Source: an uncultured Oscillibacter sp.
GTDB taxonomy: Bacteria > Bacillota > Clostridia > Oscillospirales > Oscillospiraceae
Direction: 5' to 3'
Assembly (NCBI GenBank): GCA_910583785.1
Contig: CAJTZK010000010.1
Span: 1-64,000 of the forward strand
DNA: 64,000 nucleotides
The position numbers and the translations under genes were made by a program. The notes under the pieces are model-generated. The model saw nothing but the letters and a program-made list of their open reading frames with translations. It was not told where the DNA came from and ran no database searches. Positions 56,221-64,000 of this stretch are shown here, piece after piece; position 1 is the first letter of the stretch, and each line of letters starts with the position of its first letter.

Positions 56221-57072
56221 ATGGAGCATGTACGGACGAGGGGCCTCAGCGCCTCGGGGCTGAAATGGATAGCCCTAGGGCTGATGGTCCTGGACCACAT
56301 TCACTATTTCTTCGCCTATACGGGCTGGGTGCCGGAGTGGTTCAGCATGGCGGGGCGGCTGGCCGCGCCGCTGTTCCTGTTCTGCCTGGCGGAGGGCTTT
56401 ACCCATACCCATGACCGGAGAGGCTATTTCATGAAGTGCTATGCCCTGCATCTGCTGATGTCCGGGCTGCTGCTTCTGATGATGTGCGGCGTCCTCCCAG
56501 TCCGGCCCGACGGTTTTTACCCCATGAACGGCATGATGACCTCCTTTGCCATATTGATGGTGGTCTTTCAGGGCATGGACTGGCTGGGGGAGCGCCGCTG
56601 GGGCCTGGGGCTGGCGGCGGTGGCCCTGCCCCTGGCGTGGCCCCTTCTGGCGGGGCTGCTGATGCGGGGCGTGCCCGCCCTCCAGATGCCGCTGCTGGTT
56701 CTGGGCTATACCCTCCTTCCCATGTGGAACAGCAACCCGGACGCCAGTATTTCCGTCCTCGCGGCGGGCGTCCTCCTCTATGCCTTCCGGCGGAACCGGA
56801 GGGCGCAGGCCGGGGCGTTCGTGGCGGGAACGATGGCGGTTTCCTTCCTGCTTCCCCTGCTGCTGCTGGTCCAATCCCCGGAGTTCCACTGGACGATGAT
56901 GTTTACCGTTGCCTACGAGTGGTACGGGGCCCTTGCGGCTGTCCTGATGCTGTGTTACAATGGGGAACGGGGCCGGGGGCCGAAGGCATTCTTTTACGCC
57001 TTTTATCCCGCCCATGTCTACATCTTATACGCGCTTTCCTGGGCGGCGTACCCTCTTCTGGCGGGAGGCTGA
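56221..57072 (+). CDS. TraX-family membrane protein
   Basis: A 283-aa polytopic protein of the TraX (PF05857) family: GLKWIALGLMVLDHIHYFFA near 13-32, GRLAAPLFLFCLAEGFTHTH near 46-65, and FYAFYPAHVYILYALSW near 261-277. Plasmid TraX acetylates pilin; chromosomal clostridial members have no known role. Start ATG 56221 with GAAGGGAGA; an upstream ATG at 56203 overlaps that RBS. Confidence 0.88.
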   Translation: MEHVRTRGLSASGLKWIALGLMVLDHIHYFFAYTGWVPEWFSMAGRLAAPLFLFCLAEGFTHTHDRRGYFMKCYALHLLMSGLLLLMMCGVLPVRPDGFYPMNGMMTSFAILMVVFQGMDWLGERRWGLGLAAVALPLAWPLLAGLLMRGVPALQMPLLVLGYTLLPMWNSNPDASISVLAAGVLLYAFRRNRRAQAGAFVAGTMAVSFLLPLLLLVQSPEFHWTMMFTVAYEWYGALAAVLMLCYNGERGRGPKAFFYAFYPAHVYILYALSWAAYPLLAGG

Positions 57073-57098
57073 CGGGAAGCGGAAAGGAGGCTGCGCCT

Positions 57099-57767
57099 AT
57101 GAGGGGGAAACGGGCAAAGCAGCTGGGAGGAGCGGCGGCGCTCCTGCTGGCCTTTCTGGCGGCCTGTGCCCTGCTGGAGGGGAGCACCGGATGGTTCCCG
57201 GTGCTGGGGAACCTGGTTTCCGCCGCCCGGATGCGGAGCTATGCCGCCCAGGTCTATCCGGACCTGAGGCCGGAGGGGCCTTGGGCCCGGTATGACCCGG
57301 AGGATGGCAGGTATTTCCTGGCGTTCACCTTGAAAAACGGCGGGGGGCGGCGCAGCCTGTTCTACGGCCTGGATTCCAAGCTGGTTATGGATGAAGGGCG
57401 GAGAACCGCGCTGCGGAAGGAGCTTGGCATCGCGGAGCACCCGCAGGTCAATGGGGACCGGGCTTACTGGGACGCCCGGTGGGACCCCGGCGACCCGGAT
57501 ACGCCCGTGGTGGACATCCGCATCGATTTTCAGGACAGGGCCAGCGACCCGGTGCCGGACGAGGAGGCCATGGCGGACCGGGCCATGGAGCTCTACGGGG
57601 AACTGTCCCCCAGGCCCCCGGTCCGTACCGTCTCCGTGTACTACAGCCACGAGGCGCAGAGGGACACTCGCGGCGGCTCCCTGTGGCACTCCATCAAGGT
57701 GGACCTGCCGGAGGATACGCCGCTGGCCCGGGAGATGGTGCTCTCCGGGGAACTGAAGAGCCGCTGA
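57099..57767 (+). CDS. Exported protein of unknown function
   Basis: A 222-aa protein with a basic N-terminus and a hydrophobic segment (about 9-25, LGGAAALLLAFLAACALLEG) that could be a signal peptide or anchor; LAAC resembles a lipobox. The rest is hydrophilic, with YDPEDGRYFLAFTLKNGGGR and YSHEAQRDTRGGSLWHSIKV. No recognised domain. RBS AAAGGAGG, 26 nt after traX and 16 nt before the xdhC-like gene, so part of a three-gene unit. Confidence 0.75.
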   Translation: MRGKRAKQLGGAAALLLAFLAACALLEGSTGWFPVLGNLVSAARMRSYAAQVYPDLRPEGPWARYDPEDGRYFLAFTLKNGGGRRSLFYGLDSKLVMDEGRRTALRKELGIAEHPQVNGDRAYWDARWDPGDPDTPVVDIRIDFQDRASDPVPDEEAMADRAMELYGELSPRPPVRTVSVYYSHEAQRDTRGGSLWHSIKVDLPEDTPLAREMVLSGELKSR

Positions 57768-57783
57768 AGAAAGGAGCGTCTTT

Positions 57784-58755
57784 ATGCGCGTGATTTTGGA
57801 AACCCTGCTGTCCCTGCTGACCCGGGGGGAGGACGCCGTGCTGGCCACGGTGGTCTCCGCCCGGGGTTCCACGCCCCGGGGGACTAGGTCCCAGCTGCTG
57901 GCGGGCCGGGAGGGCTTGCTTGCCGGGACCATCGGTGGCGGGCCGGGGGAGGCCCAGGCCCTGCTTCTCGCTGCGGAGCTGCTGGAGGAAAAACGGTCCG
58001 CCCTGCGCCGTCTGGAGCTCCGCCACGGCGGGGAGCTGGACTCCGTCTGCGGCGGGGAGCAGACGGTGCTCCTCCAGTTTGTCTCCCATACCGGGAAAGC
58101 CTGGGCGGCCTTTGCCCGGGAGGTTCTGGCCCGGCTGGAGTCCCGCCGGGGCGGCTGGATAGCCCTGGCGGCGGACCGGGCCCCGGCCCTGCTGGAGGAA
58201 GGACCCGCCGCCTGGGACGGGGAACGGCTGGTGTTCCCCCTGCCAGTGGGGGAGCGGGTGGTGGTGTTCGGCGGCGGGCACTGTGCCCTGGCCCTGGTTC
58301 CGGTCCTGCGGAGCGTGGGCTTCCGGGTGGTGGTGTTTGACAACCGGGCGGAATTTTCCAGTCCCGCCCGCTTCCCGGAGGCGGAGGCGGCGGTGTGCGG
58401 AGACTATACCCGCATTGCCGACGGGCTGGAACTGACGGCGGAGGACTACGCCGTGGTCATGACCAGCGGACACCGCCATGACTTCGAGGTGGAGGAGCAG
58501 CTCCTCCGGCGGCCCCTGGCCTACGTGGGGGTCATGGGCTCCCGGACAAAAACCGCCTATGTCAACGGAAGGCTCCGGGAGGCGGGAATCCCCGAAGAGG
58601 CCATCCGGCGGGTCCGCACGCCCATCGGCACCGCCATCAAGGCCGTGACCCCGGAGGAGATTGCCGTCAGCATCGCCGGGGAACTGATCTATGAACGGGC
58701 CCTCCGCCGGGAAGCCGCCGGAACGGCGGAGCACGGGTGCCCTTCTCATTTGTAA
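57784..58755 (+). CDS. xdhC: XdhC/CoxI-family molybdenum hydroxylase accessory protein
   Basis: A 323-aa protein with both XdhC parts: N-terminal CoxI-like domain (VLATVVSARGSTPRGTRSQL near 19-38; GTIGGGPGEAQAL near 48-60) and C-terminal Rossmann domain (VVVFGGGHCALALVPVLRSV near 160-179; DYAVVMTSGHRHDFEVEEQL near 222-241; YVGVMGSRTKT). XdhC binds molybdenum cofactor and helps mature xanthine dehydrogenase-type enzymes. No xdh or selenium-dependent hydroxylase gene is in the window. RBS AAAGGAG. Confidence 0.9.
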   Translation: MRVILETLLSLLTRGEDAVLATVVSARGSTPRGTRSQLLAGREGLLAGTIGGGPGEAQALLLAAELLEEKRSALRRLELRHGGELDSVCGGEQTVLLQFVSHTGKAWAAFAREVLARLESRRGGWIALAADRAPALLEEGPAAWDGERLVFPLPVGERVVVFGGGHCALALVPVLRSVGFRVVVFDNRAEFSSPARFPEAEAAVCGDYTRIADGLELTAEDYAVVMTSGHRHDFEVEEQLLRRPLAYVGVMGSRTKTAYVNGRLREAGIPEEAIRRVRTPIGTAIKAVTPEEIAVSIAGELIYERALRREAAGTAEHGCPSHL

Positions 58756-59211
58756 AGCGCGGGAAACCCGCCCTGCTTGTTTTGAGCGGACTTGGTAAAA
58801 CCGGATGATAGGCAGGAAGCCCCCTTGTGCAGGATGAAACGCCTGCATAAGGGGGCGGTGTTATGCGGGCATGTTTGGAAAAATGTGAAAACGTCCCAAT
58901 GGCGGTACTTCTCCTTTGGGAAGGCGCTAAAAAATCTTGAGGCACACCGGACACTCCCGGGATGCTGCCTTGCCCGAAGAAAAACGGTCGCGCCCTTTGC
59001 CAAGCTGCCCTTGGACAAGCAGGCCCTAAACAGAAAAAGGGGGCAAGGGCCGGGCCGCCGGATTCCGGGGTTGCGCGTTTCCCGGTTCTGTGCTTTCATC
59101 ATCATAAAGCTGATAAATTTTTCCCGCTGTGGGATTTTTTCCGTTTCCCAGCCGTTTACTAGACAGGATGCCGCCAAATAAAACAAATAAAAGGAAAGGA
59201 TGTGACCCGCC
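58756..59211. other. 456-bp intergenic region with one strong hairpin
   Basis: No gene seen. A 15-position inverted repeat GCCCCCTT-g-TGCAGG (58819-58833)/CCTGCA-t-AAGGGGGC (58842-58856) forms a stable stem, possibly the xdhC terminator or a REP element. No clear ECF-type promoter for the downstream sigma gene was found. The rest shows no ORF with an RBS. Confidence 0.6.
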
Positions 59212-59745
59212 ATGCTTGCGGTTTACCTGGCCATGCTGGAAACCGAGGAGGACCAGCGCCGGTTTACGCGGCTTTACGAGGCCTACGAAAAGAAAGTTTA
59301 CGCCGTCTCCCTGCGTATCCTGGGGGACCCCACCCGGGCGGAGGACGCCGCCCAGCAGACCTGGTTTCAGCTCCTGAGAAATTGGGAGCGGGTTTCCGCC
59401 CTCCCCTGGGAGGAGACGGAGGGCTATGCCGTCACCGCCGCCAAGAACTGCGCCCTGGACATCCTCCGGGCGGAGCGGAGGACGACCGCCTTTCCGGAGG
59501 ACTGGGACCCCCCGGCCCGGGAGGAACGCCAGGAGGAGTACGATTACCTGGTGTCCCTGATCCGGGCCCTGCCGGAGAACTACCGCCGGATTCTGGAGCT
59601 CAAATGTGTGGAGGAGCAGGGCAACCGGGAAATTGCCCGGCGGTTGAATATCAACGAATCCACCGTGGCCAGCCGGGTGATGCGGGGCCGGGCCATGCTG
59701 CGGGAGCAGCTGGAGAAGGAGGGATATTGCTATGACGCAGTTTGA
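59212..59745 (+). CDS. ECF sigma factor
   Basis: A 177-aa ECF sigma factor: region 2 FTRLYEAYEKKVYAVSLRIL near 18-37 and DAAQQTWFQLLRNWERV near 45-61; region 4 ALPENYRRILELKCVEEQGN and REIARRLNINESTVASRVMR near 135-154. Start ATG 59212 (usual family N-terminus). Its anti-sigma gene overlaps by 14 nt. Confidence 0.9.
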   Translation: MLAVYLAMLETEEDQRRFTRLYEAYEKKVYAVSLRILGDPTRAEDAAQQTWFQLLRNWERVSALPWEETEGYAVTAAKNCALDILRAERRTTAFPEDWDPPAREERQEEYDYLVSLIRALPENYRRILELKCVEEQGNREIARRLNINESTVASRVMRGRAMLREQLEKEGYCYDAV

Positions 59746-61096
59746 CCAGCTTTTGCGCCGGGGCCTGATGGACGCCAACCTGGCCCAGTATGAGCGGACC
59801 CTCCAGACGGCGGATGCCGCGGAAATGGATTTCTCCCTGGGGTACCTCCAGGAGCGGATGCGCCTTCTGGCGGACCCCTGGGGCTGGATGCGGCGGCGGG
59901 AGCTGGCCGGGTCCCGCCGGAGGGGGCGGCTGAACTGGCGGGTCATCGCCCTGGTGGCGGCCCTGCTGCTGCTGTCCGCCTGTGCCTACGCCGTGGCCAC
60001 CGGGCAGTTCTCCCAGTGGTTCCCCTGGGTGGGGGCGGATCCCAAGGCCCCGGAAGTTTCGGAGGAGGTCCTGAGCCGCACGGGCACGGTGATTGAACAG
60101 AGCCAGACCGTGGACGGCGCAACGGCCACCCTGAACGCCGCCGTGTGGGATGGCGGTACCCTGCGCCTGTCCCTGGTGGTGAAGGCCCCCAATATCCCCA
60201 AGGAGGTCACCAAGGGGACCAGCCTCTACACGGAGGAGTGCTCCATTACCCTGCCGGAGGAGGATTGGAGGGAGTACTTGCGGAAAGATGAGGAAGCCCA
60301 TGGCGAAGGACTCTCCAAGGAACTGCTGGAAAAGTCCATCCAGAACTTCCTGGACATGGGCCAGGCTGGCTACTGGAACCGCGTCAACGTGCTCAACTTC
60401 CCCCTGGTCAGCCGGGAGAAGGACACCCTCACCTTCGAAGCCTGGATGTCCTTCAAGGACTATCTGAAACAGCCGGAGATCACCCTCCACCTAGAGAACA
60501 TCGCCACCTATGAGGACGGAAAGGGTGACAAGGTGATCTGGCAGGACGGTAAGCGCACCGGGCCCGGGCCGAAGGACGTCATCTTAAAGGGGCCCATGGA
60601 GTTCACCTTCCAGCTGGAGAACATCCTTCCGGCCGCGAAATACACGGGAGACGTGAAGGTTACGGCGGAGGACGTCCCCCTGCGGTTCACAGGGTTTGAA
60701 GTGGGGGCGTTTGAGATGAAGGCGGATTATGACCTCCTGGCCCAGATGAACCCGGTCCGCGTCACAAGGCCGGAGGGCGCGCCCCCGGCCGCCGCGCCGG
60801 ACCCGGACAAGCTGAGTGAAGAGAGCGTGCGCAAGGTCCTCCGTGGAATCATAAAGGGCCTGTGGACCAAGGACGGCGTGTACGTGGACCTCTCCCAGTG
60901 GGGCGGGAGCTTGAGCCTGATTACCTCGGAAGACGGGACGGCCAACGGAAGCCTGGGCGTCACGTATCCCTACCCCATTGACCCCGCCGGGGTGGCGGCG
61001 GTGGACTTGAACGGCACCCGGGTGGAGCTGGGCAGCCTGAAGCCCGCGGCGGAGCAAGCGGCGCCCGCTCCGGCCGCCGCCGGGGCCAAGCCTTAA
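59732..61096 (+). CDS. Anti-sigma factor with DUF4179-like extracellular part
   Basis: A 454-aa protein: cytoplasmic helical N-terminus (1-70), one membrane helix (about 70-90, WRVIALVAALLLLSACAYAV), then a large beta-rich extracellular region (about 95-435) and a Pro/Ala tail (PAPAAAGAKP). The layout of ECF gene, overlap and membrane protein makes an anti-sigma role likely. The extracellular region resembles DUF4179 proteins, with VIEQSQTVDGATATLNAAVW near 116-135. The signal sensed is unknown. Confidence 0.82.
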   Translation: MTQFDQLLRRGLMDANLAQYERTLQTADAAEMDFSLGYLQERMRLLADPWGWMRRRELAGSRRRGRLNWRVIALVAALLLLSACAYAVATGQFSQWFPWVGADPKAPEVSEEVLSRTGTVIEQSQTVDGATATLNAAVWDGGTLRLSLVVKAPNIPKEVTKGTSLYTEECSITLPEEDWREYLRKDEEAHGEGLSKELLEKSIQNFLDMGQAGYWNRVNVLNFPLVSREKDTLTFEAWMSFKDYLKQPEITLHLENIATYEDGKGDKVIWQDGKRTGPGPKDVILKGPMEFTFQLENILPAAKYTGDVKVTAEDVPLRFTGFEVGAFEMKADYDLLAQMNPVRVTRPEGAPPAAAPDPDKLSEESVRKVLRGIIKGLWTKDGVYVDLSQWGGSLSLITSEDGTANGSLGVTYPYPIDPAGVAAVDLNGTRVELGSLKPAAEQAAPAPAAAGAKP

Positions 61097-61130
61097 GGGA
61101 GCCGGGCCGCCTTCCCGGCCCGCCGGAGGC

Positions 61131-61159
61131 TTGCGTTTGCCGGGGACCTTTGCTATAAT
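61131..61159 (+). promoter_or_regulatory. Promoter of the CoA-transferase gene
   Basis: TTGCGT (61131-61136), 17 nt, TATAAT (61154-61159). Confidence 0.65.
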
Positions 61160-61213
61160 TCCAGCATATCTTCCCGGTTCCCTCCTGGTCCCGGGAGCTT
61201 CCTGGAGGTCTTC

Positions 61214-62566
61214 ATGTCTTTGCCTACTCCGGTCCGGAAAGGACGCGCTTCCGCCTGCGGCAGCTGGCGGCGGCAGTATGAGGCGCTGCGGATGTCCGCC
61301 GCCCAGGCTGCGGAGCAGGTCCGCCCTGGGGACGCGGTGGCGGCCAGCGCCTCGGCCAACTGGCCCTATGCCGTGGACGCGGCCCTGGCGGAGCGCCTGC
61401 GTTCCCTAGCGGGCCACATTGAGCTTTTGTCCCTGTATGCTCCCCTGGACACCGCGCTGTTGTCCCCGGACAACGTGGACCTGGTTTCCTACCAGGCCAA
61501 CTTCTTCTCCGGGGAGCGGCTCCTGGCCCCCCAGGGGAACGTCTGGTACGTCCCCGCCCATCTTAGCGCCACCGGGGACTGGATGTGCTCCCGGAGGCCC
61601 CGGGTGGCGGTAATCGCCTGCTCGGCCCCTGATGAAAACGGGTGGATGAGCCGTTCCCTCTGGGGGGCCAGCGTCCCCCGGCGGACGCTGGAAGAGGCGG
61701 AAACCGTGATCGTGGCCGTGAACCGCCAGCTCCCCTTTTTCTCCAGCGGGGGAGAGGGGCACATGCTGTTCCACGTCTCAGAGGCGGACGCCATCGTGGA
61801 GGACAGCCGTCCCCCGGCGGAGCACCCCCCGGTCCCGGCGGGGGATACGGACCGCCGCATCGCGGGGTACATTGCGGACCTGGTCCCCGACGGGGCCTGT
61901 GTCCAGTTCGGCCTGGGGGGCCTGGCCAATGCCGTGGGCGAATGCTTGGCGGACGCGGGAAAGCGGGACCTGGGGCTCCAGACGGAGGTCATTGGGAACT
62001 GCGTCATGGAGCTGATGAAAAAGGGCGTCCTGAACAACAGCCGCAAGCGGACCTGCCCGGGCCAGTCCGTGGGCGCGTATTTCATCGGGGACAAGCGCCT
62101 GTGGGACTTTGCCCGGGAGAACCCGGCGTTCTGCCAGAAGGACATCTACTGGACCAACGATCCCAGGCGGATTGCGGAAAACGACCGGGTGGTCTCCATC
62201 AACAACGCCATGGAAATCGACCTGACTGGCCAGGTCAACGCCGAGAGCGTGGGACCCCGGCAGTACTCGGGAACCGGAGGGCAGCTGGAGTGGGTGCTGG
62301 GGGCCCAGTGGTCCCGGGAGGGGAAAAGCATCATTGCCCTCCGCTCCAGCTACCGGGATAAGGCGGGAGCCCTCCACTCCAAGATCGTCCCCCAGCTCCC
62401 CTTGGGGAGCGTAGTAACCACGCCCCGGACCTGCGTCCAGTACGTGGCCACGGAATACGGCGTGGCGGACCTGCGGTACAAAAGCGTCCTGGAGCGGGCC
62501 CGTGCGCTGATTGCCATTGCCCACCCCGATTTCCGGGCGGAGCTGTCCCGGAATCTGCCCTGGTGA
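61214..62566 (+). CDS. Acetyl-CoA hydrolase/transferase family CoA-transferase
   Basis: A 450-aa class I CoA-transferase of the butyryl-CoA/4-hydroxybutyrate:acetate group. The catalytic glutamate lies in LGLQTEVIGNCVMELM; the CoA-binding oxyanion motif is GTGGQLEWVLGAQWS. The C-terminal PLGSVVTTPRTCVQYVATEY, then GVADLRYKSVLERARALIAI, is family-typical. It swaps CoA between acyl groups and acetate, a last step of butyrate formation in gut clostridia; the exact acyl substrate is not readable. Start ATG 61214 with GGAGG. Confidence 0.87.
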   Translation: MSLPTPVRKGRASACGSWRRQYEALRMSAAQAAEQVRPGDAVAASASANWPYAVDAALAERLRSLAGHIELLSLYAPLDTALLSPDNVDLVSYQANFFSGERLLAPQGNVWYVPAHLSATGDWMCSRRPRVAVIACSAPDENGWMSRSLWGASVPRRTLEEAETVIVAVNRQLPFFSSGGEGHMLFHVSEADAIVEDSRPPAEHPPVPAGDTDRRIAGYIADLVPDGACVQFGLGGLANAVGECLADAGKRDLGLQTEVIGNCVMELMKKGVLNNSRKRTCPGQSVGAYFIGDKRLWDFARENPAFCQKDIYWTNDPRRIAENDRVVSINNAMEIDLTGQVNAESVGPRQYSGTGGQLEWVLGAQWSREGKSIIALRSSYRDKAGALHSKIVPQLPLGSVVTTPRTCVQYVATEYGVADLRYKSVLERARALIAIAHPDFRAELSRNLPW

Positions 62567-62576
62567 GAGGGAAGAA

Positions 62577-62617
62577 CCGCCCCCGGCCGCCGGATCATCC
62601 GGCGGCCGGGGGCGGTG
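62577..62617 (+). terminator. Terminator after the CoA-transferase gene
   Basis: CCGCCCCCGGCCGCCGG/CCGGCGGCCGGGGGCGG, 5-nt loop; no T-run. Confidence 0.6.
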
Positions 62618-62708
62618 CCCGCTGTGCCCGGTTGGCAGTTCGCTGGGGAATACCCAGGCTTTTGACAGGAGAGGGCGGCCCTGTCAAGGCGTGTCTACCC
62701 GCCCATAT

Positions 62709-62749
62709 GGCAGGGCCCCGGAAATCCATTGGATTTCCGGGGCCCTGCC
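62709..62749. terminator. Perfect 19-bp-stem hairpin between convergent genes
   Basis: GGCAGGGCCCCGGAAATCC (62709-62727) and its exact complement (62731-62749) around a 3-nt loop, just past the LysR stop. The plus strand continues GCTGCTTTTCC. Probably a bidirectional terminator. Confidence 0.65.
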
Positions 62750-62764
62750 GCTGCTTTTCCGAAT

Positions 62765-63700
62765 TTACGCGTTTTGGAGGGAGAGCTCTTGGCTCAACAC
62801 CGTTTTCATTTCCTTGATAAACGCGGAGGCCTCATCTGAAATCGTGGAATTAGCAACCTGAATCCAGCCAAGGCAGATCTCGTTATAGTGGTTTTTGATG
62901 GGCCTGCTGACCAATTCCGGACCAGCAAATCCCTTTGACAGGATACCCGTTCCAATGGAAAAGGCGTCCGTATGAGTCAGAATATTGATCATAGTGCCCC
63001 GGTCGATAACAAGGAACCGCTGGTCCAGCGTTGTGCTGCCTGGTAAAATCGCCTCTTCTGAAAAGTCCACGGAAATGGTGGCCTCAGATTCAAAGGAAGC
63101 GAAGGGATACGCTTTCATATCCTCCAAGTCTATTTCTGCATAAGAGGCCATGGGGTGGTCCTTCCGGAAGAACACGGAAGGGGACATGGAGAGCACGCGG
63201 TTGAACTCCAGGTTGCGGGCGGCCAGGTATTTGCGGATAAACGTCTCGGTTGTGGTAGAGAGAAAAATAATGCCCACTTCGCTTTTTTGCTCAAATACAT
63301 CCCGGATGACCCGGTCCATGCTGCACTCCCGCAAACGGACCTCAAACTGCTTGGGGGCCCGTTTTTCGAAAAATTTGCAGAACGCTTTAACCACAAAGGG
63401 ATAGCGCTGCATGGAGACCGCCAGGTGAAAGGGCAGCGGCCGCACATGCCGGGTGTAGAGTTCCAGGATTCTCTCTTCTTGTTCCAGCAAGGTCTTGGCA
63501 TAGCGTAGAAATTCCTGGCCGTCCCGGGTGAGGGTAATTCCCTTCCTGCTCCTGGAAAAAATGGAGATGTGGAGCTCGTTTTCCAGGTCTTTCAGCGTAC
63601 TGCTCAAATAGGGCTGCGTCAAATACAATTCCTGGGCCGCCTTGCTGATGCTGCCGCAGCGGGAAATTTCCATAACGTAACGAATCTGTTGAAGGGTCAT
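62765..63700 (-). CDS. LysR-family transcriptional regulator
   Basis: A 311-aa LysR regulator. N-terminal winged HTH (MTLQQIRYVMEISRCGSISK and AAQELYLTQPYLSSTLKDLE), helical linker to ~90, then the substrate-binding fold. Start ATG 63700 (AAGGCGGTG upstream); an extension to 63724 adds eight residues and is less likely. It is divergent from a 2-hydroxyacid dehydrogenase gene and probably controls it. The coinducer is unknown. Confidence 0.92.
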   Translation of the reverse strand: MTLQQIRYVMEISRCGSISKAAQELYLTQPYLSSTLKDLENELHISIFSRSRKGITLTRDGQEFLRYAKTLLEQEERILELYTRHVRPLPFHLAVSMQRYPFVVKAFCKFFEKRAPKQFEVRLRECSMDRVIRDVFEQKSEVGIIFLSTTTETFIRKYLAARNLEFNRVLSMSPSVFFRKDHPMASYAEIDLEDMKAYPFASFESEATISVDFSEEAILPGSTTLDQRFLVIDRGTMINILTHTDAFSIGTGILSKGFAGPELVSRPIKNHYNEICLGWIQVANSTISDEASAFIKEMKTVLSQELSLQNA

Positions 63701-63759
63701 GTTTGCACCGCCTTCGTTGCGCATTTGCCAAAATAGACAAAATATTTTTTGAAATTAGG

Positions 63760-63860
63760 GTATGCTTTGTTGCTTATGGATGAGGATAGCTTTTTCATAA
63801 TTGTTCCGGCTTCGAAAAAATGAAATACTATGTGTGACAGAAATCCTAATCAAAGCATAC
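63760..63860. promoter_or_regulatory. Long-spaced inverted repeat in the LysR/dehydrogenase intergenic region
   Basis: GTATGCTTTG (63760-63769) and CAAAGCATAC (63851-63860), 10 bp each, 81 bp apart. They may be paired LysR sites joined by DNA looping or bending. Confidence 0.5.
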
Positions 63861-63916
63861 ACCAGAGTCCGGCAAAAGTCAAATTCCGAGGATTATGAAA
63901 CAAGGGGGAACTGAAC

Positions 63917-64000
63917 ATGAACGTGCTGATCGCCGATTTGCCAAAGGCGCAGAACCGCGACATTGATTATGAGATCAATCTGCTGCGGTCCGCTTTCCCG
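63917..64000 (+). CDS. D-isomer-specific 2-hydroxyacid dehydrogenase, 3' truncated by window edge
   Basis: Only the first 28 codons are present: MNVLIADLPKAQNRDIDYEI followed by NLLRSAFP. The opening resembles C-terminal-binding-protein-like D-2-hydroxyacid dehydrogenases (VLIAD...DYE.L..AF pattern). RBS AAGGGGGAA, ATG 63917. Divergent from the LysR gene, which probably regulates it. The family call is tentative because the catalytic parts lie outside the window. Confidence 0.5.
   Translation, partial: MNVLIADLPKAQNRDIDYEINLLRSAFP

Overview
The window is a GC-rich Firmicutes chromosome segment, most likely from a gut Oscillospiraceae-type clostridium (Flavonifractor/Oscillibacter/Lawsonibacter neighbourhood). 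Supporting signs are an intact pro-sigma-K gene (endospore former), a T-box and a lysine riboswitch, Bce-type ABC efflux, RsiV-type anti-sigma factors, AGGAGG ribosome binding sites, consensus sigma-A promoters (TTGACA-17-TATAAT) and a CoA-transferase of the butyrate type. The genus is inference; nothing in the window names it. No tRNA, rRNA, CRISPR array or complete transposase was seen.

Layout. 0-1 kb: end of a LacI-family regulator, then a tiny ORF followed by four hairpins. 1.7-4.3 kb (minus): a ParB-like/BMP fusion protein coupled to a metallophosphoesterase. 4.4-7.3 kb: a BceAB-type peptide-antibiotic ABC module behind a perfect BceR-type box. 7.4-7.8 kb: a candidate type I toxin-antitoxin locus. 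8-11 kb: glycosyltransferase, TVP38, glycosyltransferase (probable membrane glycolipid synthesis). 11.2-14.8 kb: lipoprotein, response regulator, histidine kinase. 15-22.3 kb: housekeeping block yqhQ-prmC-pspC-recA-recX, then rimO-cdd1-pgsA, interrupted between recX and rimO by a regulator module bracketed by ~235-bp inverted repeats. 22.3-27.3 kb (minus): sugar (probably inositol) ABC transporter with an IolG-type dehydrogenase. 27.4-30 kb: recQ and a methyltransferase.

30-38.5 kb is a more accessory stretch: two decayed GNAT genes, a Zn/Mn-type ABC transporter, two further XRE/small-protein modules, rpmE, a CatA-like acetyltransferase, a flavin reductase cut by a MITE-like repeat, hflX, yigZ and a macro-domain protein. 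38.5-42 kb: MerR/TipA regulator, RsiV-like lipoprotein, ECF sigma and RsiV-type anti-sigma. 42-43.9 kb: stand-alone trpB under a tryptophan T-box. 43.9-48 kb: FAD/Rieske oxidoreductase, L-lactate dehydrogenase, sigK, GIY-YIG protein, GNAT. 48-50.5 kb: feoA-feoA-feoB in which feoB carries both an internal deletion and a frameshift. 50.7-57.8 kb: phosphodiesterase, hexapeptide acetyltransferase, Dabb protein, aminotransferase, lysine riboswitch with an NhaC-type transporter, TraX, an unknown exported protein. 57.8-64 kb: XdhC-like protein, a second ECF/anti-sigma pair, a CoA-transferase, and a LysR regulator divergent from a D-2-hydroxyacid dehydrogenase cut by the window end.

The most unusual signal is a recurring two-gene module, present three times (19.3-19.8, 32.3-32.8 and 36.4-36.9 kb). 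A 73-79 aa XRE-type repressor is divergent from a 56-84 aa small, mostly helical protein, and the two genes are separated by a 28-38 bp near-perfect palindrome overlapping consensus promoters. Two of the three modules are followed, in the same orientation relative to the repressor, by copies of a hairpin-containing repeat whose arms covary between copies. The second candidate is the convergent small-ORF/antisense-promoter locus at 7.4-7.8 kb.
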